Assembly: GCF_009758125.1 (NCBI RefSeq)
Contig: NZ_WRXO01000007.1
Location: 186,001-250,000, forward strand
From: Chitinophaga oryziterrae
Lineage (GTDB): Bacteria > Bacteroidota > Bacteroidia > Chitinophagales > Chitinophagaceae
Length of the DNA stretch: 64,000 nt
Reading direction: 5' to 3'
This document shows positions 52,912-61,619 of this stretch, in pieces; position 1 is the stretch's first letter; the number at the start of each line of letters is the position of its first letter. Below the pieces are notes generated by a model that had not been told where the DNA came from, did no database searches, and worked only from the letters and a program-made list of their open reading frames with translations. The translations under genes and the position numbers were made by a program.

Positions 52912-54573
52912 TCAGCTGTGTTCCAGTTCTGCGACCGGATTAGTTTTCTTTCCTGTATTTACCGGTTTGTTTAAAAAACTGGCCAGCATAATATCCGCTG
53001 TTTGCAAAGCGCCTTCTACCCATCCCTGTGCATCAGAATAAGCTTCCCCACAGATGTATAACGGGCAGTCAGCTATCGGATGTACGATCTTATCTCTTAC
53101 TTCCCAGCTTTTAACACCGATGTTCCAGCTATTCCATCCACCACCATAAGGATCTTCGCCCCAGTCGCGGAATGCAGCGCTTCTTACCACAGGCGTATAA
53201 TCCAGGTCATGCATTTGTCTTAACTGGCGGGCTATTTCCGTCACCATACGTCTGGGCGCTTTATATTGGTCCCAGGTTTGGTTAAGACCATCATCGGCCT
53301 CTTTGATCTCATTATCGTCTTCCCCAATGAACGGATCATTCAGTACTGCATGAGAACGTCCTTCCTGCCATGCTAGTTTACGCTGAGGTCTTAATCCGTC
53401 CCAGAAGCCGATGTTGGTGCCATCATCATAACTGGCAAGTAACATAGCCCTTCCTTTTGTAGAAGGAGTACCATCATTTTTAGGCCAGTAGTAGGTTTGT
53501 CTTATCGGAAGATCTGTTACGGAACGGCCGGATTCAACAGGTACAAAATTGCCGGCGGCATTCGTATATCCTGATATTCTCCACCATGGACTGCCATAAG
53601 TAGTGAATAATTTAAATAACGGACGTGGTGTAACACTGCTGATAAGTGGTTGTATTTCCTGTAGCTTGGGGCTGTGTGGTGATAGCAGGTCCAGTGCGCG
53701 ACGTGGCATTGCCAGGATCAGCTTTCCGGCATTGATGATCTCTCCTTCATGAAATGTTAATTCGAAATGATCATTGATCCATTCAAAGCCATGTAGTTGC
53801 TGATGCAGGCGTATATCTCCACCACCGGTCCGGAACAGGTTGGCCAGTGTAATAGGAACCTGCTGAAATCCGTTGGTAAAGCCTTTATATAATGGGGAGA
53901 TACCAAAATCTGACAGATACCAGGGGATGGCATCGGCGGCGTTCCAGTTAACGAGTGTAGAGTCATATCCACCTGCGTCCATACTGAACTGGTATGCTTC
54001 ACTGCTGATCACGCGATAAAGCAAATTCCAGAAACCCCATTTGTAGAGGGGAAGGCCATCAAAGGTGGCATTTTTTGTCATTTCCCGGCGCTCTTCATCT
54101 GTTAGTGAAGCATCCGTGATACCCGGCACGATCTGTTCTATGGCGTTTACAATGATCGTACCCGGACCATCTCCTTTTTCAAGAAAAGAGAGATTATAAG
54201 GTACTTTGTCCGGGTGGGTTGTAAAATCAGCCAGGCGGAGGAATACACCACGCAGAAAAGCGATATTCTGTGGTTCATCTACCGGGAAATCGTACAGGGT
54301 AATCTGTTCATCATCCGGTAGGAGTGTATTCAGTTCGGCAATCAGGTCTACAATCAGTTTCTGATTGTTTTCGAGTATACGCATGCCTCCCAGCTCTGCC
54401 ACCATATCAGTAATATGTGGTGGTTTAACGGAAAGTAGTCGCCCGCCGATATGATCGCTGCCTTCAAATACAACGATCTTTTTCCCCGGAAATTCTTTTT
54501 GCAGTGTCCAGGCGCTGTATACTCCTGAAATACCGCCGCCAACTATGGCGATGTCGATTTGTTCGTTTGACAT
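52912..54573 (-). CDS. Flavin monoamine/L-amino-acid oxidase family protein
   Basis: A 553-residue FAD-dependent oxidase. The dinucleotide-binding motif is AIVGGGISGVYSAWTL near residues 8-23, then VFEGSDHIGGRLLSVK and ELGGMRILENNQ. The C-terminal FAD contact is PLYICGEAYSDAQGWVEGAL. These enzymes oxidise amines or amino acids to imines, releasing ammonia and hydrogen peroxide. The gene lies 11 nt downstream of the thiamine-diphosphate enzyme gene in the same operon. The C-terminal tail after about residue 540 is polar. Its true substrate is not determinable. Confidence 0.9.
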   Translation of the reverse strand: MSNEQIDIAIVGGGISGVYSAWTLQKEFPGKKIVVFEGSDHIGGRLLSVKPPHITDMVAELGGMRILENNQKLIVDLIAELNTLLPDDEQITLYDFPVDEPQNIAFLRGVFLRLADFTTHPDKVPYNLSFLEKGDGPGTIIVNAIEQIVPGITDASLTDEERREMTKNATFDGLPLYKWGFWNLLYRVISSEAYQFSMDAGGYDSTLVNWNAADAIPWYLSDFGISPLYKGFTNGFQQVPITLANLFRTGGGDIRLHQQLHGFEWINDHFELTFHEGEIINAGKLILAMPRRALDLLSPHSPKLQEIQPLISSVTPRPLFKLFTTYGSPWWRISGYTNAAGNFVPVESGRSVTDLPIRQTYYWPKNDGTPSTKGRAMLLASYDDGTNIGFWDGLRPQRKLAWQEGRSHAVLNDPFIGEDDNEIKEADDGLNQTWDQYKAPRRMVTEIARQLRQMHDLDYTPVVRSAAFRDWGEDPYGGGWNSWNIGVKSWEVRDKIVHPIADCPLYICGEAYSDAQGWVEGALQTADIMLASFLNKPVNTGKKTNPVAELEHS

Positions 54574-54584
54574 AAAAAATAGTT

Positions 54585-56492
54585 TTAGAAGATTGAGGGC
54601 ATGTTAGATGGTACTTTAGTTTTATCAGTTTCCAGCAGGTAAGTTTTAAATGCCTGTTTATGGAACACATCCAGCACTGGTTGTTCAATATAATGCTGCA
54701 TACTGGTGGTAGGGGTTATTGGCGCATTGGCCGCAATACGCATATCCAGTATATAGGAAGAGGCGTTATTGAGTACATGGTCAATGCCTCTTTCCACGGC
54801 ATCTTTTACAGCGTCGGGCGTTCTCACTATTTCTCCGTCTTGTCCGCCAAAAGCCTTCGCCAGACTAACAAAATCCAGCTGTGGTCTTTCCAGTTTCAGA
54901 TAAGAAGGGTCCATTGTTTTGGGTGTCCACCCGTAGCCGGGAGCAGTGCCGTAGGATGCTACCACCTGTTGAAGCCCGAGTTGCAGTGTATGGTATTCCT
55001 GGTTATTGGTGATGATATAAAGGATGGGTAGTTGGCGGTGAGCTGCCGTCCACCAGGTTTGCGGATAAAAAAGGGAGGAGCCGTCACCTACTGCATTTAT
55101 CACCAGCCTGGTCCCTATTCCCTGTACGGTTTCTTTTTCCAGTTTAATACCCAGGGATGCTGGCATTGACCAGCCCAGGGAGCCTCCGGCCACGCAGTAA
55201 TAACTGATGGGTTTTGCACCTGTAGTGCCAAATGGAAGATAATACTGGAAGGGTGCGCTGTCAGAAATGGCTTCATGCACATATACGAAATCACTCATCA
55301 TTTTCCGTTCTTCAATAGCATCTTTCAGTGCCTTTGCAATGACTACGCTCCATATTTCCTTTTGTTGCATAGCATTATGAAGATATGCGTCCCAGTCTGC
55401 CGTGCGGGTAACTGCCATCAGTTTCATACTGTCATTTCTGGCTGCGGCCCCCTCTGATTTGATCTGGGCATTCAGTAGGGGTAACGTAACCTTTATATCT
55501 CCAAAGATGGCAGCTTCACCATAATAGTTCTTGGCGATATCCCAGGTGTTGTTTGTAAGGTAGATCTGTTTCAGATGCGGAGGGAAGAGCGGCCCGTCAG
55601 AATATTTATATACTGCCAGCTGGGCCTGTGCTCCAAAGCCTACCAGGAAGGCTACATCATGCTCTTTAAATACGGCTTGTATACCAGCCTGACTGCCGGG
55701 CAGTTCTCCCTGCCAGTGATAATCGTTATTAGGAAAGTTAGCTACACTGCTAAAGGTCTGTAATACTACCGGCGCTCCTATCAACGTTGCCAGTTCCTGT
55801 AATTCAGCCCAGGCATCTGCATATCCGACCGCATCTCCGGCAACAATAACCGGCTTACTGGCGGCAGACAGCATACCGGCAGCCTGTTTAATCGTTGCTT
55901 CATCACCTGTAAAATGTGGTGAAATGCGGGTTACTCCTTTTACCTTCTGGTTATCTTCGATGGCCACCATGGTAAAATCCCAGGGGATGGAAATAAATAC
56001 AGGGCCATTAGGAGGCGCCATCGCCTCTTTAAATGCCCTTTGCAACACCATGGCTATTTCATCGGGAGTACGCACTTCATGAGACCATTTGGTGTACTGA
56101 CGGGCTAGTTCTACCAGGTTAGATGCCAGTAAAGGTTCTTGTGTAACCAGTTCGTTCTGCTGCTGGCAGCAAAGAATTACCAGGGGCATTTCAGAACGGC
56201 AAGCATTGAAAAGATTACCTATACTGTGAGCAATACCGGGTGTAACGTGTACTACCAGCACTCCCGGCTTCCCTGTCATCCGCGCAGATCCCATCGCCGC
56301 GCCTATTGCAATATTTTCATGGAGGCATTCAATATATTCTACTTCGTTTTCGGGGTAAGAGGTGCCATCAATAATAGGAATTTCATTTGTTCCGGGTACA
56401 CCAAAAATGTAATGGATACCAAGGTCTTTAAGGATATCGAATACGTAATCCCGCGTCCAGCGAGTAGGGCTGGCAGGCTGTTTGTTTTCCAT
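54585..56492 (-). CDS. Thiamine-diphosphate-dependent decarboxylase/acetolactate-synthase-like enzyme
   Basis: A 635-residue three-domain ThDP enzyme. The N-terminal Pyr domain carries GIHYIFGVPGTNEIPIIDG and the catalytic Glu near residue 59 in ECLHENIAIG. The middle domain contains KPVIVAGDAVGYAD. The C-terminal PP domain carries the ThDP motif beginning GDGSSLFYPQ and ending YIITNN. The family includes benzoylformate, phenylpyruvate and indolepyruvate decarboxylases and acetolactate synthases. The His pair of benzoylformate decarboxylase was not evident. It is the first gene of an operon with the FAD oxidase, 11 nt apart. Confidence 0.88.
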   Translation of the reverse strand: MENKQPASPTRWTRDYVFDILKDLGIHYIFGVPGTNEIPIIDGTSYPENEVEYIECLHENIAIGAAMGSARMTGKPGVLVVHVTPGIAHSIGNLFNACRSEMPLVILCCQQQNELVTQEPLLASNLVELARQYTKWSHEVRTPDEIAMVLQRAFKEAMAPPNGPVFISIPWDFTMVAIEDNQKVKGVTRISPHFTGDEATIKQAAGMLSAASKPVIVAGDAVGYADAWAELQELATLIGAPVVLQTFSSVANFPNNDYHWQGELPGSQAGIQAVFKEHDVAFLVGFGAQAQLAVYKYSDGPLFPPHLKQIYLTNNTWDIAKNYYGEAAIFGDIKVTLPLLNAQIKSEGAAARNDSMKLMAVTRTADWDAYLHNAMQQKEIWSVVIAKALKDAIEERKMMSDFVYVHEAISDSAPFQYYLPFGTTGAKPISYYCVAGGSLGWSMPASLGIKLEKETVQGIGTRLVINAVGDGSSLFYPQTWWTAAHRQLPILYIITNNQEYHTLQLGLQQVVASYGTAPGYGWTPKTMDPSYLKLERPQLDFVSLAKAFGGQDGEIVRTPDAVKDAVERGIDHVLNNASSYILDMRIAANAPITPTTSMQHYIEQPVLDVFHKQAFKTYLLETDKTKVPSNMPSIF

Positions 56493-56798
56493 AAGCTATT
56501 GGAATTTTGGTCTTTAAAGGATATTTCCTTGAATGTTATTTTGAGGTTTAAAAGGGCTTTTCCCTAATTAACATGTTGTTATTCCGGATTGTTTAAAATC
56601 TAAAAACATTTATTTATTATTTCTTTTGGGAGAGAGGTCAGCTAAGTTAGATTCTTTGCTACAACAGATTTTGGCAAAAAAGATGTTAAATATAAAAAAT
56701 GAATGTAATATCTTGCAATATTATGATATCTCTCTACTAAGAATATGAGTTGTGCTGAGTTATCATAAAAGAAACAATCCCTGTAAAATATAAACACT
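56493..56798. other. 306-bp divergent AT-rich intergenic region
   Basis: It separates the ThDP operon from the membrane-protein gene. I see no exact TAnnTTTG element, hairpin or credible reading frame in it; both promoters must lie here. Confidence 0.5.
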
Positions 56799-57593
56799 AT
56801 GAAATTCGCAGACTATCTCAGAAGCCAGCTTACTGATATCGTTGATTATTATCAACAATATCTACGGCGAACTATCGGTCCAACTATCATATTTACAGCG
56901 GTCTGTTTTATAGTAGCGGCGCTTCTTCTCCATTTTACCGAATTTTCCGGAAAAGCAGCGAAAACCCAGATCAGTTTACTCAATTACTTTTTCCTGTCTT
57001 ATAGTGCGGGTAATGTGTATCGTATTATTGATCTTACAAAAGATGTATTTATATTTTTTGTGGCATTATTCTCTTTAGGGTTTGCACGTTGGGAAAAAGA
57101 AGGAATACCTGTGGAGATTACGTTCTCTCTGCTTATCTGTAAGATAAATTTAAAGGATGTTACTGTGCTGGCTGGCATACTTATTCTCTCTGCTGTCATA
57201 GATTATTTTCTATTTAAAATGGATGGTTATTCTGCAGAACATACACGTAACAGATCTATTGACAAATATATACATGGGACGATCTTTCAGCTCAGGATTT
57301 ATATACCATTAATATTATTTGCATTAGGTATATACGTGTTAAGAACATCAGAAAAAATAAAGCTGAAGGCGAAAAACATCTTATTTCTTTATATCTCCCT
57401 CTGGTTATTTAATGAGTTTGCTTATGAGCTTTTCATGTGGTGCCGTTATCATGTTTTTGCATTGGTTCTAATGCCGTTTGATAAGTCTGATAGTTATTAT
57501 TTATTAGAAAGCGTTCCCGGTATTGTGCTGATCGCATTCTTCTTTTTAGGTTATCATTCAGCGTTTACAAAGGCAACATCAACAGAAGTATAA
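56799..57593 (+). CDS. Hypothetical multi-helix membrane protein
   Basis: A 264-residue membrane protein with about six hydrophobic helices near residues 30-48, 82-98, 122-140, 163-181, 193-210 and 240-257. No enzyme motif or known family is seen. The loop near residues 145-158 is charged (MDGYSAEHTRNRSIDKY). The gene is convergent with the small lipoprotein. Confidence 0.65.
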   Translation: MKFADYLRSQLTDIVDYYQQYLRRTIGPTIIFTAVCFIVAALLLHFTEFSGKAAKTQISLLNYFFLSYSAGNVYRIIDLTKDVFIFFVALFSLGFARWEKEGIPVEITFSLLICKINLKDVTVLAGILILSAVIDYFLFKMDGYSAEHTRNRSIDKYIHGTIFQLRIYIPLILFALGIYVLRTSEKIKLKAKNILFLYISLWLFNEFAYELFMWCRYHVFALVLMPFDKSDSYYLLESVPGIVLIAFFFLGYHSAFTKATSTEV

Positions 57594-57637
57594 ACAAAAA
57601 GAATTGTATGCCCGGGATCTTACGCGATGGCACAGGA

Positions 57638-57961
57638 TCAGGTTGCAGTGCAGATTAAAGTGTAAGGTAACCGATACCCATCAAACGAAATTTCTGCTTC
57701 ATTCATTTTCTTTAATACTATTATCATATCAGGGTACTGGTCAAGATTCAGATCACCCGAAATTGTATCAAGAATAGTATAATTTTCGGGAATAAATTCA
57801 GATAGTATAGAATCATCTTCTCTGATAATTTTTGAACTATCCGGGTGACTACGATTAACTGCTATTATCGTTGATTTTGCAACATCTACTGCAGGTGAAT
57901 GGTGTATACATGATGTTACCATCAGAAAAAATCCGGTAAGCAGGAGTATTGCTTTTAACAT
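57638..57961 (-). CDS. Short lipoprotein, possibly a truncated member of a longer family
   Basis: A 107-residue lipoprotein with lipobox FFLMVTSCIHHSP. The start at 57961 is chosen because it gives the signal peptide; a longer frame begins 6 codons earlier. The segment FIPENYTILDTISGDLNLDQ resembles, from memory, the N-terminal part of larger Bacteroidota lipoproteins that continue for another ~100 residues. Here the frame ends soon after it, which suggests loss of the 3' part, but natural shortness cannot be excluded. Confidence 0.55.
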   Translation of the reverse strand: MLKAILLLTGFFLMVTSCIHHSPAVDVAKSTIIAVNRSHPDSSKIIREDDSILSEFIPENYTILDTISGDLNLDQYPDMIIVLKKMNEAEISFDGYRLPYTLICTAT

Positions 57962-58005
57962 ACTATACAGAGGTTTCATCTTTTCTGTTATTTAATAATT
58001 GAACA

Positions 58006-59133
58006 TCAGGATTGCTTCTTTAGAAACCTGTTAGTAAGCCATTTGCGAACTGGTTCGTCGTAGAGTTTCAAAGATGCATAGGCAATAACAATACTGCCAA
58101 TAAGCACCACTACACCACCCCAAAGACCAGTTGACGTAGAAACGTTATAGTTTTTAACCCAGGCCAGATGCAAATAGATCAGTGGATAATGCGTGATATA
58201 AAGCGGGTATGATATTGCCCCGAGGAACTTGCATACTTTACTTGCATATTTTCGGGTAATACTGCCCCCTGCTCCGATAGATACGATCAAGGGGAAAAAT
58301 ATGATGATACAAACAGATTCATACAAACCATTCATCCAGAGATGCCCGCTGCCTCCGATTCTCGGAACCATGAAAATAGCAACCAGTAGCAGACTGCATA
58401 TGGTAAAGGCGCCTTTTATATGGATCAGTTTACCCACACGCATAAGTAATACGCCTGCAAAAAAAGGATATAGTAAACGGGCAAAACCGATGTGTAACTG
58501 GGTTTTATCTATAGACCAGCCACCTATAACATCGCCATTAGGGCCCATTACCAAATACTGTATCAGGAAGCAGGCAGATAAGACTACCAGTATAGTAAGC
58601 AGTGTTTTAGAGAATTTACGTACAAACAGGGCATATAGAATATTGGCGATGTACTCGAAAAAAAGCGACCAGGCGGGACCGTCCAATGGATGCATTTCCT
58701 GCCAGCCCCGGATATCCATAGAGGTGGGCAGAGGTATCAATGTAAAACCAACAATCATTACCAGCAGCATCTTCCATACAGGCGTTGAACTTATAAGCGG
58801 GAACATTCCGCAGGCCTGGAAATAAAAAAGCACCGCACCGATTAACGTACCCATGATCACCATCGGTTGTAAACGAATGAGGCGGCGTTTGTAGAAATCC
58901 CATTGAGTCATTTTCCCCCAGCGGTCATCGTAGGCATAAGCCACAACAAAGCCCGACAGCAGAAAAAAGAAGTCAACTGCCAGATAGCCGTGATTAATAA
59001 TTTGGTGGAAGCGGTCGCCGGAAAAAGTTTCAAAGACATGAAAGGCAACTACCATTATAGCCGCTACTCCGCGTAAGCCGTCAAGGATCTCGTAATGGTT
59101 CTTTGTTGGAAGGTATACTGGATTTTTACTCAT
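58006..59133 (-). CDS. Acyltransferase family 3 membrane protein (OafA/YrhL-like)
   Basis: A 375-residue inner-membrane protein with about ten helices. The opening YEILDGLRGVAAIMVVAFHV carries the family-3 R and H residues, and NHGYLAVDFFFLLSGFVVAY is the second hallmark. Such proteins O-acylate surface sugars, peptidoglycan or lipids. It is transcribed alone, and the remnant of an AraC gene lies just upstream. Confidence 0.9.
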   Translation of the reverse strand: MSKNPVYLPTKNHYEILDGLRGVAAIMVVAFHVFETFSGDRFHQIINHGYLAVDFFFLLSGFVVAYAYDDRWGKMTQWDFYKRRLIRLQPMVIMGTLIGAVLFYFQACGMFPLISSTPVWKMLLVMIVGFTLIPLPTSMDIRGWQEMHPLDGPAWSLFFEYIANILYALFVRKFSKTLLTILVVLSACFLIQYLVMGPNGDVIGGWSIDKTQLHIGFARLLYPFFAGVLLMRVGKLIHIKGAFTICSLLLVAIFMVPRIGGSGHLWMNGLYESVCIIIFFPLIVSIGAGGSITRKYASKVCKFLGAISYPLYITHYPLIYLHLAWVKNYNVSTSTGLWGGVVVLIGSIVIAYASLKLYDEPVRKWLTNRFLKKQS

Positions 59134-59175
59134 CGAAGTTAAAATAAGTAAAAACTTTAATAAAAGAGAAGGTTT

Positions 59176-59303
59176 TTATATAGCCGCCTGGCCAACCAGT
59201 TTATCAGGCGGGTTGCCAAATTGATTTTTGAAGGCATACAAAAATGGGAAAGATTTTCAAAGCCGGCCTCTGAGTAAGCATCTGATGGATAAATTGGTGG
59301 TGG
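59176..59303 (-). pseudogene. Remnant of an AraC-family regulator C-terminus
   Basis: Reading the minus strand, one frame gives SDAYSEAGFENLSHF. A +1 shift at the A run 59240-59244 then continues FLYAFKNQFGNPPDKLVGQ to a stop at 59176-59178. This is the second-helix and end region of an AraC HTH (compare EAGFENxSHFxxxFKKxFG). The frame upstream is closed by a stop at 59304-59306, so only about 40 codons survive. Confidence 0.65.
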
Positions 59304-59433
59304 TCAATTTTTCCTTGGCTATCTTTTTATGATGCAAAGGTCGGCAGTCGTGAAGAGACCGATTTAGTCAGATCAACTTTTGATTTAGCCAAAAGTGAGG
59401 GTTAAAATGCTTATGACTTCGTTACAAAAACTT

Positions 59434-59441
59434 TATATTTG
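59434..59441 (+). promoter_or_regulatory. TAnnTTTG -7 element, near-leaderless Crp/Fnr gene
   Basis: TATATTTG ends 3 nt before the ATG at 59445. Confidence 0.5.
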
Positions 59442-59444
59442 ATC

Positions 59445-60014
59445 ATGCACCCCGCGTTAAAAAAATATCTGGCAGGAAAAATAGCGTTGTCTCCGGCCCA
59501 GGAAGAGCTTATCGATAAATGTTTCGTAGAAAAGTCTACGGAAAGAAACGAAATATTGGTTCCGGCAGGATCAATTGCCAGGCACCTGTACTTTGTGATT
59601 AAAGGTTGCCTGCGGATTTTTCTAACGAATGAGGAAGGGATAGAGTCAACCCGTTTCCTGGTATTTGAAGGAAAAATGGGTACCGCATTCCCGAGTTTTA
59701 TTCTAAAGGAACCCTCAGTAGCAGCTATACAAAGCCCGGAACCTTCGGAATTGCTGATGCTTAGTTTTGAAGATCGTGAATCACTTTGTAAAAACATTCC
59801 CGGATGGGAGACCCTGAACCGCATCGAGCTGGAACAGGAGTATATTAAAGCGATACGACGCATAGAAAATTTAATAACTGCAGATTCCAGAGAACGCTAT
59901 CATTTATTGATGAAAGATAACCCGGAAATGATCAGGCGCCTTCCTGCCAGGATAATAGCCGACTACCTGGGTATATCTCCCGAAACATTGAGCCGTTTGA
60001 AATCAAAAAGATGA
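59445..60014 (+). CDS. Crp/Fnr family transcriptional regulator
   Basis: A 189-residue regulator with an N-terminal cNMP-binding-like domain (about 25-125; ILVPAGSIARHLYFVIKGCL) and a C-terminal HTH (about 150-189; LPARIIADYLGISPETLSRL). The ATG at 59445 is preferred over a TTG two codons earlier because it lies just past the -7 element. Its last 52 bp overlap the convergent Lnt-like gene. It is related to, but diverged from, the regulator at 31432. Its old divergent neighbour seems to have been lost. Confidence 0.88.
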   Translation: MHPALKKYLAGKIALSPAQEELIDKCFVEKSTERNEILVPAGSIARHLYFVIKGCLRIFLTNEEGIESTRFLVFEGKMGTAFPSFILKEPSVAAIQSPEPSELLMLSFEDRESLCKNIPGWETLNRIELEQEYIKAIRRIENLITADSRERYHLLMKDNPEMIRRLPARIIADYLGISPETLSRLKSKR

Positions 60015-61453
60015 TTCCTCATATATGTGATAAATATCAGAAAGGCTGATAATAAAAGACTAAAGGCACCCACCCAATCACCGGATCTTGTATAGAACGT
60101 ATCAAATCGTTGTGTGGGAACGTATCCAATTAAAGTGGCCTGTTGCAGATTTGAACTGCTGGCTTCATCAGTAACTCTTCCATAACAGTCGCTGATTGTC
60201 AATTTTCCTACTCTTGCAGCTCTAACTTCCGAAAATCCGTTTTCAACTCCCCTTAATATCGCCATACGGGAATGGAGCCAGTCATCTACCACAAAATCCC
60301 ATGCTGGTACAAATAAGATGCTGGGGTTGTTTTTACCATATTGGCGGATATAATCCTGAAAATCTAAATCTTTACAAATCGCAATACCTGATTGCAGGTT
60401 ATTGAGCTTAAATAAGCCAATATTATTCCCCGGAATGAATTGACTTTCAAGTCCTGTTACCAAATGAATCTTGTTGTAGTCAGTAACAATATTCCCCCTG
60501 TTATTTATTACAATTGCTGAATTGTATTCTTTTTCTCCTCTAAGATTTGTGTAACCCGATATAATGTAAACGTTGTTTTTGACCGCGGCATTGATCAATA
60601 ATTTTATCATCTCATTTTCTGATAATTTATCGATACTTAATGCGCGTTCCGGTAAGAGTATTGCACTTACTCCCTGGCCCGCGAGAGAGTCAATCTGTTT
60701 TAAATAAAAAACCGCCGCAGCGTTATCTTTAATGCTATCAGGTTTGTCAGAATTGTTGTGCTTTTTCTCATCCATCACCACCAGGCCAATCTTAATTTTA
60801 TCATTGGGCGAGGTATTATTCAGACGTAAGAATCCAAATAGTAATACGCCGGAAATAATAGCACTAGTGCATATTGACAAATAAGTAAGCTCCTTCTTTT
60901 CTTCCCTGAAAAAAAATGCAAATGCAATAGCGGAAGGTATTAATGTAACTATAAAAGTGATACCGAGAATACCTGCTACAGACGCAATTTGTACTAAGGG
61001 CAGGCAGTTCATTTGTGAATAGGCAATGCTTGCCGCTGTCCCATCAGGCGCGAACTTTATGAGTAAGTATTCAAACGCTGAAAAAAATATCGGGAAGGCG
61101 AAAACGGAATACCAGGCGTTTAATTTTAATGCAGTTGACCTTGTGAGGATTATGATACCTGCAAAAATTAATGATGGTGCTAATGTGAAAAATATCGCTG
61201 GTAGCATTGTAGTTACCTTCACCAAATACCAAAACCAACTTAATCTTCCAATCAGATATGCTATAAATGAAGCCAGAAAGGTGACCTTTTTTGAATTTGC
61301 AATAGCGAGACAAATAATTGGAACCGGGGCAAGCCATACCAGATACCAAAAATCTCCATTTAATCCATTTCCAAAATAATAACAGAGTCCTGATAACAGA
61401 ACACTCAAGGCGATTGTGTATTTAGATGTAAATATTGCAGTGCCCATTATCAT
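59963..61453 (-). CDS. Apolipoprotein N-acyltransferase-like protein (Lnt/nitrilase fold)
   Basis: A 496-residue membrane protein with about six to seven N-terminal helices and a C-terminal carbon-nitrogen hydrolase domain, the layout of Lnt, which adds the third acyl chain to lipoproteins. The expected triad is present: Glu in AILLPERALS, Lys in DYNKIHLVTG and Cys in GIAICKDLDFQ. The Cys motif reads ICKD where classic Lnt has ICYE, so it may be a divergent or second paralogue. The ATG at 61453 is supported by an exact TATCTTTG 14 nt upstream. Its 3' end overlaps the convergent Crp gene by 52 bp. Confidence 0.8.
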   Translation of the reverse strand: MIMGTAIFTSKYTIALSVLLSGLCYYFGNGLNGDFWYLVWLAPVPIICLAIANSKKVTFLASFIAYLIGRLSWFWYLVKVTTMLPAIFFTLAPSLIFAGIIILTRSTALKLNAWYSVFAFPIFFSAFEYLLIKFAPDGTAASIAYSQMNCLPLVQIASVAGILGITFIVTLIPSAIAFAFFFREEKKELTYLSICTSAIISGVLLFGFLRLNNTSPNDKIKIGLVVMDEKKHNNSDKPDSIKDNAAAVFYLKQIDSLAGQGVSAILLPERALSIDKLSENEMIKLLINAAVKNNVYIISGYTNLRGEKEYNSAIVINNRGNIVTDYNKIHLVTGLESQFIPGNNIGLFKLNNLQSGIAICKDLDFQDYIRQYGKNNPSILFVPAWDFVVDDWLHSRMAILRGVENGFSEVRAARVGKLTISDCYGRVTDEASSSNLQQATLIGYVPTQRFDTFYTRSGDWVGAFSLLLSAFLIFITYMRNHLFDFKRLNVSGDIPR

Positions 61454-61467
61454 AGTTTTATCTGTTA

Positions 61468-61475
61468 CAAAGATA
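61468..61475 (-). promoter_or_regulatory. TAnnTTTG -7 element for the Lnt-like gene
   Basis: On the minus strand TATCTTTG ends 14 nt before the start at 61453. Confidence 0.5.
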
Positions 61476-61619
61476 AACCACAAGGAGGGCTGTCAGGCTT
61501 GACAAATGTCAATAAATTAGGATTGGAAGCCTGTTCTCTATCAGGTAGGGAATGCTTGTAATTTCAAAAAGCCCCTTCGGGTTGAAGCAGGCAAATTGAA
61601 ATGCGGGATACATGCAATA

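Larger units (their letters stand above)
59134..59444. other. 311-bp intergenic region holding a gene remnant
   Basis: It contains the AraC remnant (59176-59303, minus strand), a stretch of unclear origin, and the Crp/Fnr promoter at 59434-59441. No intact gene was found. Confidence 0.6.

Noticed and set aside
52912..56492. A biosynthetic gene cluster around the oxidase and ThDP enzyme
   Set aside because: Only two enzymes are present, and the neighbours (lipoprotein, membrane protein) have no biosynthetic features.
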